Position numbers and translations under genes: made by a program
Assembly (NCBI GenBank): GCA_022839105.1
Contig: JALHDH010000165.1
Coordinates: forward strand, 1-7,468
Reading direction: 5' to 3'
Source: a bacterium
GTDB lineage: Bacteria > Vulcanimicrobiota > Xenobia > Xenobiales > Xenobiaceae
DNA: 7,468 nt
Shown here: in pieces, positions 1-5,069 of the stretch
Layout of the letters: the number at the start of each line of letters is the position of its first letter
How positions within the stretch are numbered: position 1 is the first letter of the stretch
Notes under the pieces: model-generated
Databases searched by the model: none
What the model was told of the DNA's origin: nothing
Seen by the model: only the letters and a program-made list of their open reading frames with translations

Positions 1-52
1 CGAGGACTTCCGGGCGGAGTTCGGGACTGGCCTGGGATGCCGGATTCTCCAT
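1..52 (-). CDS. Possible 5' end of a gene running off the left edge
   Basis: An ATG at 52-50 on the minus strand opens a frame of 17 codons (MENPASQASPELRPEVL) that stays open to the window edge and has mostly G or C in third positions. Five bases upstream of the ATG is TAAAAT, a near-consensus -10 box, so a message from it would start at or next to the ATG (leaderless). An alternative in-frame-shifted ATG lies at 61-59, preceded by AAGG. The visible protein is too short to assign to any family. The call rests only on start, promoter-like box and codon pattern. Confidence 0.3.
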   Translation of the reverse strand, partial: MENPASQASPELRPEVL

Positions 53-57
53 ACCTC

Positions 58-63
58 ATTTTA
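58..63 (-). promoter_or_regulatory. Candidate -10 box for the left-edge gene
   Basis: On the minus strand these bases read TAAAAT, five of six matches to the sigma-70 -10 consensus. They end five bases before the ATG at 52. A weak -35-like TTGGAC lies 19 bases further upstream. The placement resembles leaderless promoters. It is short and could be chance. Confidence 0.25.
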
Positions 64-132
64 CCTTGGATGGGTCGGCCGGGTCCAATTTTGCGATCGA
101 GCAATCGCCTGCGCTGCAGGGGTTTGCGCGAT

Positions 133-258
133 TCATAGGCGATGATTTGCGGCCTTTTTTGATGCCTCGACGGCACAAGTCTCGTCCGGCATCGGAGCCA
201 GCCCTTCCAGGGCCTTCCAGGTGGCCTTGCGGGCCGATTTTCCATCGACATCCTTCAA
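133..258 (-). CDS. Weak small ORF, 41 codons, unknown
   Basis: A minus-strand frame begins at TTG 258-256 and ends with TGA at 135-133. It encodes a basic, Ala- and Lys-rich peptide (it begins MKDVDGKSARKATWKAL). Its first half uses codons like the surrounding genes; the second half does not. GAGGA is the nearest ribosome-binding-like stretch, about 12 bases upstream, which is too far to be persuasive. It may be a chance ORF or a remnant of a decayed gene. I do not recognise it. Confidence 0.15.
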   Translation of the reverse strand: MKDVDGKSARKATWKALEGLAPMPDETCAVEASKKAANHRL

Positions 259-388
259 TGCCGGTTCTTGTCCTCAGGATGTCCCGTCACAAAGAATTAA
301 CAATCCGTTCGGGCCTGAAGGCTTGAGCCATGGGGATGACTCTCAGGGCGAACGGGCGATCGGCTCGCAGAGGGGTTCCAGTCCCCCC

Positions 389-413
389 TTGGCCGGTCAG
401 CCAGACTGGCCAA
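389..413. repeat. Inverted repeat downstream of the membrane-protein gene
   Basis: Ten-base arms TTGGCCGGTC (389-398) and GACTGGCCAA (404-413) pair with one mismatch around a five-base spacer. It lies 33-57 bases past the stop of the minus-strand gene ending at 446, where a terminator would sit. No T-rich tract follows on either strand (on the minus strand a G run follows), so an intrinsic terminator is not supported. Confidence 0.35.
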
Positions 414-445
414 AGCCGCTCGCCCACGCCGTCCGCCCTGTCCGC

Positions 446-1969
446 TCAGTCGGACCCGGACTCGGGCAGCGGGGACGCGGACCCTCCGAGCTCGGTTCCG
501 GAATCCCGCATGGCCCCGGGGCCTTCCCGCCCCGGATCCCGCATCTTCAGGACCGGGACTCCGGGCGCCAGGGGCTCCCAGGAGGTCCCTCGGAAGAACT
601 CCTCCACCGCCTCGGGATGGGCGTCGGCCCAGCCGTCCCCGTGCTCGAAGAGGATGGGGTCCGCGACCACCCGGGTCCCTTCGGCCAGGGCCTCGTACAC
701 TCGCTGCCGGGCGCGATGGAGCGAGTTGGGGCTTCCGGGATGCACCATCACCAGGCGCTCGCCCAGGGCATAGAGGCAGTAGCGGGTCCGCAGCGAGTCG
801 CGGCTGAGCAGCAGCCCGTCCGGGCCCATCCAGTCCAGGGCTTCCCTCACGAAGACCAGGTGTGGATTGCGTTCGGGCCAGCGATTGGGTTCGATGAACA
901 GGCAGAAGTTGGTCAGGGCCAGGGCGCCCACCCCGACGGATGCGAGCAGGGCATGTCGCCCCAGGGCCCCCGCCGCGAGCCCCCAGAAAGCCAGCACGAG
1001 GGCCGCCAGGTTCTCGTTGGGCGGGTCCACCAGGCCCAGGAGGGCCAGGTGGAAGAGGATGAAGAGGCCCAGGACCTGCTCCAGCGGGGAGGCCTCGCGG
1101 AAGCGTCGGGCCAGGATTCCGAACCCCAGCAGGACCAGGCCCAGGGCCCAGGGGGCAACCACCCGGGTCCAGCCCGGCAATCCCAGGACCTCGCCTGAGG
1201 GTTCGCGCCATCCGCTCCACAACAAGGTCAGACCCTGGAAGGGGCGCAGGAAGTCCGCCTGGAGCAGGTTCCGGGACTGGAAATCCTCCGACAGGGTCCT
1301 GGCCAGGGTTCCCTCAGGCAGGACCTCTTGCGCCAGGGCCAGGCTCGCGCCCACCCCCAGCAGGACCACCAGGGCCGCCACGGCCAGGAAGAGGACCGCA
1401 TGTCGCCTGCCACAGCGGAGCCCCCACACCGCAGCCAGGGCCGCCGCCAACGAGACGAAGGTTCCGTGGACCAGGACGGTCAGGCCGGCTGCGACCCCGA
1501 GCCAGGTCGAGCGGGCCAGGGTCGCAGGGCCGCGAAGGCTGGCCTGAAGGGCCAGCAGGAGACCGACCAGGCACAGGTTGGTGAATCCATACCACTTGGG
1601 GTGGGTGGCGTGGAACCAGAAACCCATCGAGACCCCTGCGCCCAGGGTCGCCAGGAGGGCCGGGCGCAGGCTTCGGGTCTGGCGGGCCAGCAGGATGAAG
1701 AAGGCGGTGAGCGTACCCGCCGAGAGCAGGGCGCTGAGGACCTGAAGGGCCGCCAGCGGGTCCGGAAGGAATCCCCGCGTCGTCGGCCACCAGAGCAGCG
1801 CGGCGAGGGTCGAAAGGGGCCGATAGGGGGGCACCAGGAGGGTCCAGTCTCCGGAACGCAGGTTCTCGGCCAGGAACAAGGCGTCCCAGTTGAAGACCGT
1901 CCCCGGGGTGCTCAGGAAGAGGGCGGCAAATCCCAGGCCGAGGGCTGCCGCGGGGAGCGCGAGTCTCAT
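446..1969 (-). CDS. Polytopic membrane protein, GT-C glycosyltransferase-like
   Basis: This encodes 507 residues with about ten hydrophobic segments over roughly the first 390, then a soluble C-terminal region of ~110 residues. The first extra-membrane loop after TM1 holds FNWDALFLAEN and then PYRPLST. A later loop holds HATHPKWYG. Acidic residues in loop 1 and an aromatic/His loop of this kind are typical of GT-C enzymes, which transfer sugars from lipid-linked donors at the outer face of the inner membrane; the substrate cannot be inferred. The ATG at 1969 is chosen because GGAGG sits six bases upstream on the minus strand and a hydrophobic helix follows at once. An in-frame ATG at 2098 would add a charged, non-membrane 43-residue leader overlapping the divergent gene. 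The tail after residue ~475 is Gly/Pro/Ser-rich. An unrelated membrane protein is possible; the gene itself is secure. Confidence 0.8.
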   Translation of the reverse strand: MRLALPAAALGLGFAALFLSTPGTVFNWDALFLAENLRSGDWTLLVPPYRPLSTLAALLWWPTTRGFLPDPLAALQVLSALLSAGTLTAFFILLARQTRSLRPALLATLGAGVSMGFWFHATHPKWYGFTNLCLVGLLLALQASLRGPATLARSTWLGVAAGLTVLVHGTFVSLAAALAAVWGLRCGRRHAVLFLAVAALVVLLGVGASLALAQEVLPEGTLARTLSEDFQSRNLLQADFLRPFQGLTLLWSGWREPSGEVLGLPGWTRVVAPWALGLVLLGFGILARRFREASPLEQVLGLFILFHLALLGLVDPPNENLAALVLAFWGLAAGALGRHALLASVGVGALALTNFCLFIEPNRWPERNPHLVFVREALDWMGPDGLLLSRDSLRTRYCLYALGERLVMVHPGSPNSLHRARQRVYEALAEGTRVVADPILFEHGDGWADAHPEAVEEFFRGTSWEPLAPGVPVLKMRDPGREGPGAMRDSGTELGGSASPLPESGSD

Positions 1970-1974
1970 GAAGG

Positions 1975-1979
1975 ACCTC
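1975..1979 (-). promoter_or_regulatory. Ribosome binding site of the membrane-protein gene
   Basis: The minus strand reads GGAGG, then a short spacer and ATG at 1969. It fixes the start 43 codons downstream of the longest possible ORF start. Confidence 0.6.
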
Positions 1980-2008
1980 CCGGGGCGGCCGTGCAAGCCC
2001 CGACGCAG

Positions 2009-2716
2009 GTGCGACCGATTGCGATTCTGGCCTTGTTCTTGTTGTGCGCTTGCCTTCCCGGCGAGCGGGATCCCCTTCTGGAGCGGACCCTGGTCCATCT
2101 GGACGAAGCCCGCTCGGTCAACCTCAGGCCCGGCTCCTTGCTGGGACTCAACTGGGTGCCCTTGCGCGAAGGCGACTTCCTGGCGGGGCGGGATCTGGTG
2201 CTCACCGCGGTCGGTTCGCGGCTCGTCCTGAAGATTCCCGGAAGCCCTGCGCCCATGCCGGTCGAAGGCTACCTGCCCGTCTCCACCCTCTCCCTGGCCT
2301 CAGGCCGGAAGGTGCAGGCCGCCCGAATCCATGGAAGGGCATGGCGGGCGCGGCCCTGGCCCGGCGAGACCCTGGCCCGGGAGATCCCCATCCCTTGGCA
2401 GTGGGAGGGCGCCCGCGACTCCTGGGGGTTCTCTGGAAGGCAGGCTTTCGGGAGGGCGGGGCAGGAGGCCGGGGTGGAGGTGATCCTGGTCCATCCCGGG
2501 GGACCCGCGGACCGGATGGGCCTGCGTCCGGGGGACGTGGTCGTGGCGGGCGCAGAAGGGTTGGTCCGGACCCCCGCCGACCTGGCGGACCTGCTTCAGG
2601 AAAGGCGGCAGATGACGCTCTACGTCTCCCGTTGGCCCCTCATCTGGAGGGGGATTCTTCAGGCCGGTCCTCGGCCAGCAGCTACCGGTGCTCGAAGGCA
2701 GGGGGATGGAACTTGA
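2009..2716 (+). CDS. PDZ-domain lipoprotein
   Basis: With GTG at 2009 the product is 235 residues. It begins MRPIAILALFLLCAC: a short basic n-region, a hydrophobic core and a lipobox (L-C-A-C) with Cys15 as the likely acylated residue, so it should be a membrane-anchored periplasmic protein. An in-frame GTG at 1991 would add six residues; neither start has a strong Shine-Dalgarno site. Residues ~150-215 form a PDZ domain, with the GGPADRMGLRPGDVVV core that binds peptide C-termini in HtrA, RseP and Tsp-type proteins. No protease catalytic motif is visible in the ~130 residues between lipobox and PDZ, which I cannot assign. It may be an adaptor or an inactive relative of a periplasmic protease. 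It is divergent from the membrane-protein gene and its 3' end overlaps the TonB-like gene on the other strand. Confidence 0.8.
   Translation: MRPIAILALFLLCACLPGERDPLLERTLVHLDEARSVNLRPGSLLGLNWVPLREGDFLAGRDLVLTAVGSRLVLKIPGSPAPMPVEGYLPVSTLSLASGRKVQAARIHGRAWRARPWPGETLAREIPIPWQWEGARDSWGFSGRQAFGRAGQEAGVEVILVHPGGPADRMGLRPGDVVVAGAEGLVRTPADLADLLQERRQMTLYVSRWPLIWRGILQAGPRPAATGARRQGDGT
2682..2716. other. Tail-to-tail overlap of two genes
   Basis: The last 35 bases of the plus-strand PDZ lipoprotein gene (stop TGA 2714-2716) are also the last 35 bases of the minus-strand TonB-like gene (stop TAG 2684-2682). There is therefore no room for a conventional terminator between them, and their transcripts must overlap. 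Confidence 0.75.
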
Positions 2717-3566
2717 GCGGCATGATCGCGTAGCAGTGCACGCCGGGCGGGGTCCATTCGGCCATGGAGGCGAAGTAGTTCAGGACCTCGCGGATCTGGG
2801 GGTCGTAGGGGGCCTTGAGAACCCGGAGATTCAGGATGTTGCCGTTCGGGTCCAGTTCGTATTCGTATTCGGCCTCGATGCCTCCCGGGCGGGAGGGGTG
2901 CTGGTTGATCTGCCAGCCGGTGTTCATCGACATCATCTCGAGGTTCAGGGGCCGGGTCTCGTGCGGTGCCGGACCGCTCAGGTTCGAGCGGTTCACGTGG
3001 CAGCCGTTGCAGTCGATGATGCCCGCGCGCAGGATGTCCTCCGAGGAGGCGTTCGAGGCCACCCTGGCCACCCCGCCATCCCCGTCGCCTCCGGTCCCAC
3101 CGGGTCCGGTCCCTCCGGTTCCGGTCCCTCCGTGGATCCCGTCGGGATCCCCGAAGGCGGTGCCGCGGTCGGGATCGCCTTCGATGGACTTGCCGCGCAG
3201 GACCGAGGAATTCGGGTTGACCGCCGCCGGGCGTCGGTTCTTGGGAAGGTTCATCTGCAGGGACTTGGGCGCCGGGGCCGGGTCTCCGCCCACACCCGGA
3301 CGCGTTCCCTTGTGGCCGGGGCGGTCCACGGGGACCGGGGGAGGAGGCGGCGGCGTGGGCACCTTCAACCGGGGCGGCGCCGTCGGCTTCGGCCTGTCGG
3401 GCAGCTTGAGGTCGCTGACCACGTCGACCTTGGCGATGACCCGGACCTTCTCGGGCTTCTCTTGCGAGGTTCCGCTCAGGGCCAGCAGGATCAGCCCGTG
3501 CAGCAACACGGACAGGATCAGCGTCGCCTTGATGACGTTCGAGGTGGGCTGTGAAGCAACAAACAT
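2682..3566 (-). CDS. TonB-like energy transducer with a CxxCH motif
   Basis: The protein has 294 residues. Order: N-terminal TM helix (~12-31), Pro-rich stretch (~53-82, with PPPPPP), Gly/Thr-rich linker (~145-165), a segment with C186-N-G-C-H190, and a C-terminal TonB-like fold (~222-290). The helix has Ser19-x3-His23, matching the Ser16/His20 pair of E. coli TonB needed for energy coupling to ExbB/ExbD. The C-terminal part shows the family pattern of a Glu/Tyr-rich strand, DPNGNI, RVLKAPYDPQIREVLNY and a terminal PLKFHP strand. Such proteins span the periplasm to drive outer-membrane transporters; no exbB/exbD is in the window. CxxCH is the covalent haem-attachment motif of c-type cytochromes and would face the periplasm, where haem is attached. 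That is not a usual part of TonB, so haem or metal binding is inference. Confidence 0.85.
   Translation of the reverse strand: MFVASQPTSNVIKATLILSVLLHGLILLALSGTSQEKPEKVRVIAKVDVVSDLKLPDRPKPTAPPRLKVPTPPPPPPVPVDRPGHKGTRPGVGGDPAPAPKSLQMNLPKNRRPAAVNPNSSVLRGKSIEGDPDRGTAFGDPDGIHGGTGTGGTGPGGTGGDGDGGVARVASNASSEDILRAGIIDCNGCHVNRSNLSGPAPHETRPLNLEMMSMNTGWQINQHPSRPGGIEAEYEYELDPNGNILNLRVLKAPYDPQIREVLNYFASMAEWTPPGVHCYAIMPLKFHPPAFEHR
3090..3134. repeat. Three imperfect 15-bp tandem repeats in the TonB-like linker
   Basis: Three copies, each starting TCCGGTCCC (3090-3104, 3105-3119, 3120-3134), differ at one to three positions. On the minus strand they encode the GGTG(T/P) units of the glycine-rich linker. 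Because the unit is a multiple of three, copy-number change would lengthen or shorten the linker without breaking the frame. Confidence 0.6.
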
Positions 3567-3575
3567 GGCCTTGTC

Positions 3576-3581
3576 ATTATA
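3576..3581 (-). promoter_or_regulatory. Extended -10 promoter of the TonB-like gene
   Basis: The minus strand reads TGC-TATAAT: a perfect -10 hexamer with the extended-10 TGn element. It ends nine bases before the ATG at 3566. The -35 position (TTCAGC at a 17-base spacing) is poor, as is common with extended -10 promoters. A start site six to eight bases downstream falls within three bases of the ATG, so the message would be leaderless or nearly so. Only a weak AAGG lies in the gap. Confidence 0.6.
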
Positions 3582-3669
3582 GCAAACGCTTGGAGGGGGC
3601 TGAAGGGTGGGAAGAGGCCCTGAATCCGCCGCCTGGTCGTGGGAGCCCCTCCCGCCGGGGTTCTCCGGG

Positions 3670-3719
3670 AAAGAGAACAGCCCTCGACGGTCGGGGGGGG
3701 GGGCACCCGTCGAGGGCTG
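3670..3719 (-). terminator. Intrinsic terminator of the tspO operon
   Basis: Perfect 13-bp arms at 3678-3690 and 3707-3719 (CAGCCCTCGACGG and its complement) enclose a 16-base loop. Read on the minus strand the stem is followed at once by TTCTCTTT (complement of 3670-3677), a fair U-rich tract. A matching TTCTCTTT also lies on the plus strand at 3728-3735, so the element could work weakly in both directions. The loop contains an 11-base G run on the plus strand (3693-3703). It lies ~190 bases past the stop at 3909. Confidence 0.6.
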
Positions 3720-3795
3720 AGACTGACTTCTCTTTGGAGGCTTCGCTTGGCGCGTCGCCTGAACAGAGAATACCTCCTGGGGGCAGGACGCAACA

Positions 3796-3832
3796 GGTAG
3801 GATCGTCCCGCTTGCACTGAGAGGATCCTACC
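3796..3832. repeat. Inverted repeat, 9-bp arms, unknown role
   Basis: GGTAGGATC (3796-3804) and GATCCTACC (3824-3832) are perfect complements separated by 19 bases. No T tract follows on either strand, so a terminator is not well supported. It could be a structured 3' UTR element of the tspO unit, an operator or a processing site. Confidence 0.4.
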
Positions 3833-3908
3833 AGTTTGAAATCCGATGGGCCCTCCGTCCGGTCGGCCGGGCCAGGACCTGCTTCGGAAGCTCGTGATGT
3901 GGCCTGCC

Positions 3909-4480
3909 TCAGAAGAGGCTGCGGAAGTTCTCGTCCTCCACCCGCCAGCGGCCCGACTGGCGAACCAGCGTGTAGTCGATCTCGTAGAACTCGAAGTGGC
4001 CCTCGGCTGGACGCTCTGCCGGAGCAGGCGACCCTGCCTGCGGGGGAAGAGGTCGGCCCGAAAGCCCGGCGGACCGGCCTTGGGTTGCAGGAAGCGCTTC
4101 TGGATGAAGCCCCTCGAGAGGAAGGGCCAGCGCCTCTGCAGTGCTTCCACGTCACCCGGGTGGGGCCCGGGTCCGGGCTCGAAGAGGAGATACTCGTCCA
4201 AGGTTGCCAGGAGCGAGCCCGGTTCGGCCCGCACGCGCACCTCGACGGCCGAGCCGAAGCCCGTCTCGCCAGCAGACCTTGGCTGAGGGCCGTCGGGCAT
4301 GAATCGGACTCGGACGGGCAGGCCCTCGCCGGGTCGAAGCCCCCCGTAACGCGTCGTCGGGGACAACCAGAAGATCCGCGTCCGGCCATCCTGGGCGCGG
4401 ACCGTCAAAGTCTGGGACCGGCTGCCGGTCCCGACGTCCTGGACGATCCCGTCAAAGACCTGGGGCCGGGCCTCGCACCC
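3909..4480 (-). pseudogene. Frame-disrupted gene downstream of tspO, NTF2-like C-terminus
   Basis: Coding signal is clear but not in one frame. From the codon after the tspO stop (4480) to about 4000 one minus frame is open with strongly GC-rich third positions. It encodes a small beta-rich domain (VFDGIVQDVG, then TLTVRAQDGRTRIFWLSP, then LPVRVRF) and a region with DEYLLFEPG and RGFIQKRFLQPK. After ~4000 the protein-like signal moves to another frame: GHFEFYEIDYTLVRQSGRWRVEDENF, ending at TGA 3911-3909. That end resembles NTF2/SnoaL-like folds. One missing base between about 4046 and 3995 would join the two. The frame also lacks an ATG or GTG; the first possible start is TTG at 4408, inside the first beta domain and without a ribosome binding site. 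Either the gene is decaying or the assembly has indels. Function is unknown. Confidence 0.6.
4414..4432. repeat. Perfect 8-bp hairpin past the tspO stop
   Basis: GGGACCGG (4414-4421) and CCGGTCCC (4425-4432) flank a 3-base loop. It lies 49-67 bases beyond the tspO stop, within the apparent coding stretch of the next gene. Only ACTTT follows on the minus strand. It may be an attenuator-like structure or simply coding sequence. Confidence 0.4.
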
Positions 4481-4924
4481 CTATCCATCGGGGTTGAGCT
4501 GCCAGAAGCGGAAGTTCAGCAGCACGGCGAAGCTGGTCCACAGGAAGTAGGGCGCCTGCAGCAGCGCTGCCTGCTGCGAGACCGGCCACAGGGCGGTGAG
4601 CAGGGCCGCCACCGAACCCAGGAGCGCCGTGGCCAGGATCATCCCGCCGCCGGGCGAGCGCAGGCCGAAGAACGCCGCCGACCAGCACAGGTTCAAGAAG
4701 AGCTGCAGCATGAAGGTGGCCGTGGCCATGAAGAACGAGACGGCCATCAGCGTGTACAGGATCGACCAGACGGGGCGGAAGACCCAGGCCGGAGGCGCGA
4801 AGGCCGGCTTGCGGAGCTGCTGGTACCAGTCCGGCAGGGCCGGCAAGGTGATCATCGCCCCCGCGGCGCCCACGCCATAGCACAGGATCAGGACCACGAA
4901 GAACTTCCACAGCTCGTCGGACAT
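4481..4924 (-). CDS. tspO: TspO/MBR family tryptophan-rich sensory protein
   Basis: The protein has 147 residues. The diagnostic loop after TM1 is present: D32-W-Y, L37-x-K39-P, PPAWVFRPVW (44-53), then ILYTLM. LNLCW-x3-FFG (77-87) marks TM3, and APYFLWTSFAVLLNF with terminal WQLN marks TM5. The family are five-helix membrane proteins that bind porphyrins and sterols and act in tetrapyrrole and stress responses; in bacteria they lie in the outer or cytoplasmic membrane. ATG at 4924 is supported by GGAGGAGGAG about six bases upstream, although the frame is open further upstream. The TM2-TM3 connection is short: about 22 residues from the TM2 Met to the TM3 Trp, against about 31-36 in R. sphaeroides TspO and human TSPO as I recall them. 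It is first in a minus-strand unit with the frame-disrupted gene, divergent from the SprT-like gene 145 bp away. Confidence 0.92.
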   Translation of the reverse strand: MSDELWKFFVVLILCYGVGAAGAMITLPALPDWYQQLRKPAFAPPAWVFRPVWSILYTLMAVSFFMATATFMLQLFLNLCWSAAFFGLRSPGGGMILATALLGSVAALLTALWPVSQQAALLQAPYFLWTSFAVLLNFRFWQLNPDG

Positions 4925-5069
4925 CGGGAACTCCTCCTCCCGCCGCCCGCCCCTCCGGGCCTCCGGAAGACGGATCGCGGCACCTGCAAGGTCGATTCTG
5001 ACCCCGGCCGGGCTCCTCCTCCGTCCTCTCGGGAAGGGGAAGCGGGGGGAGTGGGAAACTGGGGGAGGG
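4925..5069. promoter_or_regulatory. Divergent intergenic region of tspO and the SprT-like gene
   Basis: These 145 bases must hold both promoters. The minus-strand tspO ribosome site lies at its left end (GGAGGAG complement near 4931-4940). On the plus strand GGGGGAGGG abuts the ATG at 5070. I find no convincing -10/-35 pair on either strand; the DNA is very rich in C and G runs. Confidence 0.4.

Larger units (their letters stand above)
53..445. other. Stretch without a convincing gene
   Basis: This stretch separates the left-edge start from the membrane-protein gene that ends at 446. It is less GC-rich than its surroundings around 60-200 and 280-310, as expected of non-coding DNA in such a genome. 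It holds a promoter-like box at 58-63, a weak 41-codon minus ORF at 133-258, an AT-rich patch around 285-305 and an inverted repeat at 389-413. Open plus-strand frames here have no protein-like composition or plausible start. I see no RNA gene. Confidence 0.5.
3567..3908. other. Gene-free control region between two minus-strand units
   Basis: No frame here looks coding. It holds the TonB-like promoter (3576-3581), a terminator hairpin for the tspO unit (3678-3719) and a second inverted repeat (3796-3832). The region separates the tspO operon from the TonB-like gene, so the two are probably transcribed independently although they share a strand. Confidence 0.6.

Noticed and set aside
66..326. 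86-codon plus-strand ORF near the left end
   Set aside because: No ribosome site, no recognisable domain, and third positions are not GC-biased.
221..1198. Long plus-strand ORF of 325 codons opposite the membrane-protein gene
   Set aside because: It is antisense to a gene with clear TM segments; the product is Gly/Gln/Pro/Arg-rich with no domain, as expected of shadows in GC-rich DNA.
3134..3150. 17-base palindrome GGATCCCG-T-CGGGATCC
   Set aside because: It lies within TonB-like coding sequence and is explained by the codons for Gly-Asp-Pro-Asp-Gly-Ile; no sign of a binding site.
2688..3554. 288-codon plus-strand ORF covering the whole TonB-like gene
   Set aside because: Low-complexity Val/Gly/Arg composition, no ribosome site, and the minus strand encodes a well-patterned TonB-like protein.
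3667..3735. Considered as a CRISPR repeat or transposon end
   Set aside because: Only one copy, no flanking direct repeats and no transposase; the pattern fits a terminator better.
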